From Xestospongia bergquistia (taxonomy: Eukaryota > Porifera > Demospongiae > Haplosclerida > Petrosiidae): a DNA stretch of 64,000 bases. Below the pieces are notes generated by a model. It was not told the DNA's origin. It saw only the letters and a list, made by a program, of their open reading frames with translations, and searched no databases. This document shows positions 59,071 to 64,000 of this stretch, piece after piece. Location: contig OZ014411.1 in the NCBI GenBank assembly GCA_963965975.1, positions 6,991,001-7,055,000 of the forward strand, read 5' to 3'. The translations under genes and the position numbers were made by a program. Within the stretch, counting starts at the first letter, position 1, and each line of letters opens with the position of its first letter.

Positions 59071-62000
59071 CACTTTGTAATTTTAATGTATTGTTATATG
59101 TGAGCAACAAAAGATCCATTCTTTAATTGCTGACACATATAGCAACCAGTGAATATCGTTAATCCTAACCACAAGCTATACAAGGATGGATATTACTTCA
59201 AACTGCTTGTTGGTTTGCTTCTCTGTCTATATTTCTATCTGTTTATAGCTACAGACATGACTGCTAATTATGTAGTCTTTAATTTCATTGCTTTAGTCAT
59301 TGCTTGACTATGTATTCAACATCTTTGAGAACCTATAAGCTTGTTTTTTCAATTATGAACTTGTCGATTTGAGAATTTTTGAGCTTATTTTTTTGTCTTA
59401 TCTTTTAAGTTAGAGTTATAGCTTTAATATTGTAGTGTGACAGTATGACTATGGTATACAACATAATATATAGATTTATTTTTTATTTTTATTTGTTTAT
59501 AGGACATTAGCCAGTTTAATTCTCTCAAGTAGAATATTGTCAATAGATAATACATCAAGTAACTACTTTACTGATAATCTTCTCAAAGAAAATGCAACAT
59601 TGCATTTTAAACTATCAAATGTATGTTAACTTATGATAAAATATTACACAGATAACGGTTATATCTAATCGTGACATTATATTGAAGTATTGTTTTTTTT
59701 ATAGCCTATCAATTTGACAATGTATTCACCAAAATGTGTTTATTGGAGGACTACATCTATGTAAGTATAATCCTAATTGATATAGCATTTCAGTTACATT
59801 TCAAATATTAACATAGTTACAGTGAAATTACTATTTAGTTCATAAATGTGAGGAGGTTAACTAGACATATGCATGAACTAAAGGTTTATTTTAATTATCT
59901 GGTTAATAAGGTTTAGTGTTTCCTGTTCTGAATTATGTGTGATGTTCTAACTTCTAAAAAGTTTTGCATTAGTACAATGACAATATACCCTTGATTTTTT
60001 TAGGGAGTGGTCAGATGAAGGTTTGGAGACAATCATATTGTCATATGATGAAGTTGAATGTGTTACCAATCATCTTACTAGTTTTGCTGTTCTTGTTGAT
60101 CACAGAGGATTATTAGAGACTGGGGTATTGATTACGCACACTCTCTCTCTGTTACAAATCTTTGTCTCATTTTGTAGAGTGTTCCTAAAAAAGAAGCAAT
60201 TGCACTATCTGTCATTGGCTATGTCGGACCTTCCATTTCAATTGCATGTCTACTACTGGCAATTATATTCATGATATATTTGAGGTACCAATACTAATAT
60301 TCAGTTCTTTTATTGCTTTTAATTTTTCAGGCTTACAAATAAAGTTCAAACTCATTCTTTGTTTTATATACAATTAAACCTCTGTATTGCTTTACTTCTC
60401 GCCTTATCACTCCTTGTAACAGGACTAGAAACTGCAGATGAAATCAAAGTATGTTATATCTAAAATTTACTTTTACTTAATGTGTTCATTTAGTGGTTAT
60501 GTTCAGTGGTAGCTGGTCTATTACATTACTTGTTCTTGTGTGTCTTTTGTTGGATGTTAGCTGAAGGAATAGCTCTGTATATAATGGTGACACATGTATG
60601 GACCTTTAGACGGTTGAAATGGTATTTGTTCATGCCATTAGGCTGGGGTGAGTTTTATTTCCAGTAAAAAGAGCAATCGATGATAGATTTATGTATTGTA
60701 CTAGGCTTAAACTTATTTTTTATAGTTATTGTTAAAATTGGGCTAAATAATAGTATGTATTGTCAACATTTTAATGAATTATGAAGTATTGAATGAGAAG
60801 AACCTCTACTAAAGTTGACAGTATTTAGATTGTATGCATTGACATTAATATCAATACCCTTATTCTCAAGAATGATTTTGTCATGATAAATGAATAAGAA
60901 CGAAATGTAATTATTATTAAGTTTTTAACCGTTACCTTTTCTGTAGGTGTTCCAGTGATCATAGTTGGAATATCAGCTGGACTGAGGTATGACCTATATG
61001 GAACTGATAACTTGTAAGTATTTTAGTGAAGTTTATCAGTATGTTTAACTTTCACTTTTATTTCTTCTATTATAGTTGCTGGATATCCTTTGAAAAAGGA
61101 ATGATGTGGGCCTTTTTAGGACCTGTTCTTGTCATTTGTATGGTAAATTGTACCTTTTTAAACCATCTTAAGCTATTTCTTTATGTATAGATAAACACAG
61201 TTATTCTGATTATAGCTGTGGTCAGACTAACAATGTTGTTAAAAAGGAAAGCAGAACATCATATGAAAAAAGCTACAAATCTTGCCTTAGCCAAGTGAGA
61301 AAATGAGAAAGCATGCTTTCTTCTAATTTTTTTTGTATTTTCTTGTTTGAGAATGATTTATTGGACTAAGTACTTTTCGATGTACTTTCCTTTCATGAAG
61401 TAGTTGTAAAGATCAATGAAGATAATTTTGTTCTTACCATTAGGTCTGGTATATTTGGAGCCATTGTCCTTTTACCCATACTTGGAGTTACTTGGATTAT
61501 CGGTATATTTGCTGTGTCTTCTAAAACAACTTTATTTCTATGGCTCTTTACAATATGTAATTCTCTACAGGTACAATATTAGTTTATCAAGACATGCAAG
61601 TATATCTAATCTTTACTAGACTAGTTAACTTTACACAATGATCTTTATTTATTGTACATCATGAGCTTTCCTCTAACTATCCTATTTTACCATTACTCAT
61701 ACTTTTGTAATGAATGTATCACAAGTCATATTTTGAATTTTCTTATATAGGGTGTTGGTATACTTGTATTTCGTGTTCTGAGAAATAAGGAGGTATATTC
61801 AGTACTTGTGTTTGTTAAATAAATAACATTTTAATTGTTCATAGGTATTGATATGGCTAAGAAAGAACTGTTATTGTTTAAGTAAATATTTTCCTGTGAG
61901 TTATCTGAATTTACATTTACATTAAATTAGTGTTGTTTTTATAGGATGATGACTCAAAGTTTACAACATCATCAACAAGATTAAGCACAAGATGTAAGAT

Positions 62001-62513
62001 CATATTATTAGATACATTGCATGCCAGAGATTGCATACTTGCATGTGTTAACTATATTTTGCTATGTACTTTACCATTTACATCACTGACTAGAAGAGTA
62101 GTCTACTTTTGTCTAAATTAAGATCAATCACCAAATACACCACAAATCTATGGCCTTTTATTTGCCTAAAGTTGCTAGCTTTTCACATTAATGTAGTACA
62201 TGTGTGTCATCACTGCTACATTGTTGTACTGACATTTATCTTAATACAAAAGTCAACTATTTATATATCCTGTGAAGTACTACTTCAACCTGGATGTTTT
62301 TATTTACAATTGTTTTGTACTGTTAATAGTTTTGGTTATTAAACTCTAGTCTGAAGTGCTTATAGCTTGGACAGAATAATATAATGAAGTACTTAACAGA
62401 GTTATTATATCCCTTTAGCTTCTGTCTATAACCAAATTAGCCAAAAGACCAATTCTGAAAAAATTGATTCTAGTGTTGACTCTGATGTGACGTTTAAACA
62501 GACCACAGTATAG
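52518..62513 (+). CDS. Adhesion-type GPCR (aGPCR-B), complete, 23 exons, 959 aa
   Basis: Exons: 52518-52578, 53803-54530, 54637-54840, 54884-54955, 55164-55284, 55488-55535, 56428-56475, 57154-57399, 58234-58309, 59503-59620, 59705-59760, 60004-60124, 60178-60284, 60331-60448, 60494-60647, 60947-61013, 61076-61142, 61191-61294, 61444-61570, 61751-61792, 61845-61895, 61945-61993, 62419-62513. All phases agree; total 2880 bases. Signal peptide MAGMSVLLLFASLSASVSLA; an unrecognised cysteine-rich ectodomain of about 240 residues; a GAIN-like region with a second cysteine-rich insert in exon 8; GPS with KCVYW, MEWSDEG and HLTSFAVL; then seven TMs ([60 protein letters not shown], and on to GAIVLLPILGVTWIIGIFAV and LWLFTICNSLQGVGILVFR). 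The tail ends QTTV, a class I PDZ-ligand pattern. Surface receptor, paralogue of aGPCR-A. Confidence 0.93.
52579..53802 (+). other. Intron 1 of aGPCR-B
   Basis: 1224 bp between the signal-peptide exon and the ectodomain exon. It contains a short tandem duplication near 52670-52765 (AATAGCGGCC with CTGTTAAGTTATGTCTAA, twice). Nothing else is seen. Confidence 0.6.
55536..56427 (+). other. Intron of aGPCR-B hosting a palindromic MITE
   Basis: 892-bp intron. The stretch at 55620-55810 contains TTGATACCATAGAAGTTCAA, which also occurs in inverted form near 51826-51850, suggesting a further dispersed repeat. The MITE is at 55893-56095. Confidence 0.55.
55893..56095. mobile_element. Palindromic MITE, copy 3
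   Basis: Left end TATGTGACCTAATTTGCAAT, then an inner GTGACCTGATTTGTGAAAA module. The right half is the reverse complement of the inner module only (TTTTCACAAATCAGGTCACA), with TTGTATA and TATACAAA around the centre. It lacks the outer right module present in copy 1. Confidence 0.78.
56476..57153 (+). other. Intron of aGPCR-B, no element seen
   Basis: 678 bp, AT-rich. The open frame that starts at 57057 is exon 8 extended upstream of its acceptor. Confidence 0.5.
57400..58233 (+). other. Intron of aGPCR-B, no element seen
   Basis: 834 bp, AT-rich. Nothing recognised. Confidence 0.5.
58440..58950 (-). mobile_element. Penelope-like element relic forming a long inverted repeat, in an aGPCR-B intron
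   Basis: The left arm (about 58440-58630, starting ACCAGAATTGAAGGACA) and right arm (about 58764-58950) are near-perfect reverse complements of about 190 bp around a spacer of about 130 bp. Across the spacer and right arm, the minus strand encodes a stretch with CNLCLTEKLSIINA, TLNKKSEL and SKCQHENKYYL. That pattern resembles the C-terminal region of Penelope-like or related GIY-YIG retroelement proteins. GC content is higher than in the surrounding intron. There is no full reverse transcriptase, so this is a fragment. Family assignment is from pattern memory. Confidence 0.55.
58996..59067. repeat. TA dinucleotide repeat
   Basis: Long uninterrupted TA run immediately downstream of the Penelope-like hairpin, in the same aGPCR-B intron. 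Confidence 0.9.
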
Positions 62514-63085
62514 ACTTCATTGTTTACATTTAATTTCATATCATTGTAATAATATGTTTATGTCAATATATTTAATTTTAATGCAAGCATAATGATTTTT
62601 AAACTTATAATAATTTTTAATAATTCATGATTTATGTTTGTGATAACAATCTTTAATGATTTATTATTATAACTTTTTATAATGTTTATAATTATATAAA
62701 ATTTTCTGATTTTGTAATAATTACATTTGGCTTTGTGATGATAATTATTACAGTGGGAAAAGACTGCCCCCTCTACTTGTACATAACAATATGGACAACT
62801 GTCTCTATTTCCTTATCCTGTTGTTACCTCCTCATTCTTTACAACATCTCTCTGGAACATTTGACTAATGTTAGTAATATAATATCAATTTTTGAGTAGT
62901 ATATGACAGACATCTAGATGAATTAAGCTTTATTTTATCTGACAATAAATATAGCAAAATGTAATATTGGAATAGTTCAGTGCACATAGTAAATGCAAAC
63001 TATTCCTAATTATATGACAAAGTGAAAGTTAGTGACAAAAAACGTAAGTGGTGCTAATTTCTTTACTAAAGTGGACTATTGTACA
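62514..63085. other. Intergenic, convergent 3' ends
   Basis: 3' flank of aGPCR-B and of the minus-strand gene whose stop is at 63086. AT-rich, with no further feature. Confidence 0.4.
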
Positions 63086-63340
63086 TTAGACAGAGGTTTT
63101 TCCAACTACTTCTTTGACAATCTGGTTAGTGACTGTATGGAACTTAATAATAGTTTCTACTAACAGTAGCTCTTGTTCTGAGGGGAATAGGGATACCTCT
63201 TTATCGTCTGACTCTTCATCTAATTGCAAGCTAGTGTCATCCTGCTGAATCAACTCAGATTGAGTAGGCAGTCCTAACCTCTGTACAACTCTAAGAAGCC
63301 GAGGATAGGACCTAATTATATGTTTCAGATCCCATTTGAT
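63086..63340 (-). CDS. Last exon of an unrecognised gene (84 codons plus stop)
   Basis: The minus-strand frame begins after the acceptor-like TAGTAATAG at 63341 and reads IKWDLKHIIRSYPRLLRVV through FPSEQELLLVETIIKFH to the stop TAA at 63088-63086. It is helical-looking, with an acidic linker (LDEESDD). Nearby GC and codon pattern look coding. Upstream on the minus strand, 63437-63610 holds another open stretch (STKGQNQIILVLTLSPENCW, LRGEGWLQKQARP), but I cannot join the two with good splice sites. The gene continues beyond the right edge or is a fragment. Family not recognised. Confidence 0.45.
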   Translation of the reverse strand: MKWDLKHIIRSYPRLLRVVQRLGLPTQSELIQQDDTSLQLDEESDDKEVSLFPSEQELLLVETIIKFHTVTNQIVKEVVGKTSV

Positions 63341-63436
63341 CTATTACTACCCTATTATCCTTTGGTAAGTAACCTCTTGGACAAAACATCTTATAATAAT
63401 TAGAATCTGCAGTGGAGGGAGTCATGGATTGAACAA

Positions 63437-63610
63437 ACTAAGGGAGTGTTTTGGGCCTGGCTTGCTTCTGAAGCCAACCCTCTCCTCTCAGAGAGGTAAT
63501 CATAAGTCCTGATTTGACTGAACTGATGGAGGTCCAACAGTTTTCAGGAGAGAGTGTCAGAACTAATATGATCTGATTCTGGCCTTTGGTACTCTCTTCA
63601 ATGACTAGAT
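63437..63610 (-). other. Possible upstream exon of the right-edge gene
   Basis: Open minus-strand frame after an acceptor-like AAAATCTAG. It reads through Trp-containing sequence and ends at a stop near 63437, so a donor must lie before that, but none is convincing. Recorded as a candidate only. Confidence 0.25.
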
Positions 63611-64000
63611 TTTAGATTGATCATCCATCAAATCATAAGAAACAATAAATGATAAACTATCCCCTAAACTATTCTTCTGTAGGAGGGGATTTGTAACATT
63701 GAAGTAGTCGAGGAATACTGTGATCCTGTAAGATCTTTGCACTTGCTTATAATGCTAACTTTATACAAGAAACAGTTAGCAAAAATTGAGGATCAAGTGT
63801 GCAAGCGCAGTAATTCTAATTTGTGTTCAAGTTCACTGGAATATTTTAGTGAAAAGAGACCTTCACGTTGTTATACCTGAACTGGAAGAACAATCATAAT
63901 TGTTATATATACATGTATATGTGCTAATGGTGCACCCTAGGCCTCTTCCACATGTAGCCATTTGAAGAATGTGTATATATAATTAAAATCACGAGTATAG
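63611..64000. other. Right edge, no supported feature
   Basis: Mixed-composition sequence. It may contain part of the minus-strand gene, but no exon can be defended. Confidence 0.3.

Noticed and set aside
1-64000. tRNA and rRNA genes
   Set aside because: Reading for typical T-loop GTTCGAAT-type sequences and paired stems gave no convincing candidate; a covariance-model search would be needed to be sure.

Overview
The window looks like nuclear DNA of an early-branching animal, most likely a demosponge such as Amphimedon. This is an inference. It rests on AT-rich sequence, many short exons split by GT-AG introns, adhesion-type 7TM receptors with GPS motifs, a Death-domain/ankyrin gene array and bubblegum-type acyl-CoA synthetases. 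There are no operons or prokaryotic signals. Gene models were built by hand from splice sites, reading phase and comparison of paralogues within the window.

Layout. 1-6.8 kb: minus-strand adhesion GPCR (aGPCR-A), signal peptide to TM2, with its 3' part beyond the left edge or lost. 8.4-10.1 kb: two tandem single-exon genes for small proteins with a shared N-terminal domain and acidic/lysine-rich tails. 10-21.4 kb: gene-poor and repeat-rich, with a 38-unit minisatellite showing a 258-bp higher-order period, hairpins, a three-copy dispersed repeat and a roughly 1.05-kb tandem duplication containing an exon-like relic. 21.5-22.3 kb: a possible small gene. 22.5-27.1 kb: Death-domain/ankyrin array with one near-intact copy (two compensating frameshifts) and decayed neighbours. 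28.9 kb: a probable transposon integrase relic. 29.7-37.6 kb: complete 18-exon bubblegum-type acyl-CoA synthetase (ACSBG-A). 37.9-38.6 kb: 5'- and 3'-truncated 7TM pseudogene. 39.2-41.7 kb: three-exon isopenicillin-N-synthase-like 2OG-Fe(II) oxygenase. 42.05-42.6 kb: inverted copy of the last two ACSBG-A exons. 43.2-44.3 kb: fuller copy of the 7TM gene with two single-base frame breaks. 44.5-49.9 kb: second complete 18-exon acyl-CoA synthetase (ACSBG-B) on the minus strand. 52.5-62.5 kb: complete 23-exon adhesion GPCR (aGPCR-B, 959 aa). 63.1-63.3 kb: last exon of an unrecognised minus-strand gene.

How it fits together. The window is dominated by local duplication: paired adhesion GPCRs at the two ends, paired synthetases, paired 7TM genes, paired acidic proteins and an array of Death/ankyrin genes. 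Sixteen internal exons have identical lengths in the two synthetases, so they arose by DNA duplication and not by retroposition. Introns and intergenic DNA carry palindromic MITEs, a Penelope-like hairpin relic and tandem repeats. I see no single coordinated pathway. The synthetases (fatty-acid activation) and the oxygenase are metabolic, while the receptors and Death/ankyrin genes look like signalling or innate-immunity families. Nothing here is a clear-cut new system. The best leads are the uncharacterised receptor ectodomain with a GPS lacking one expected cysteine pair, the Death/ankyrin array with an unnamed middle region, and the acidic-tail protein pair.
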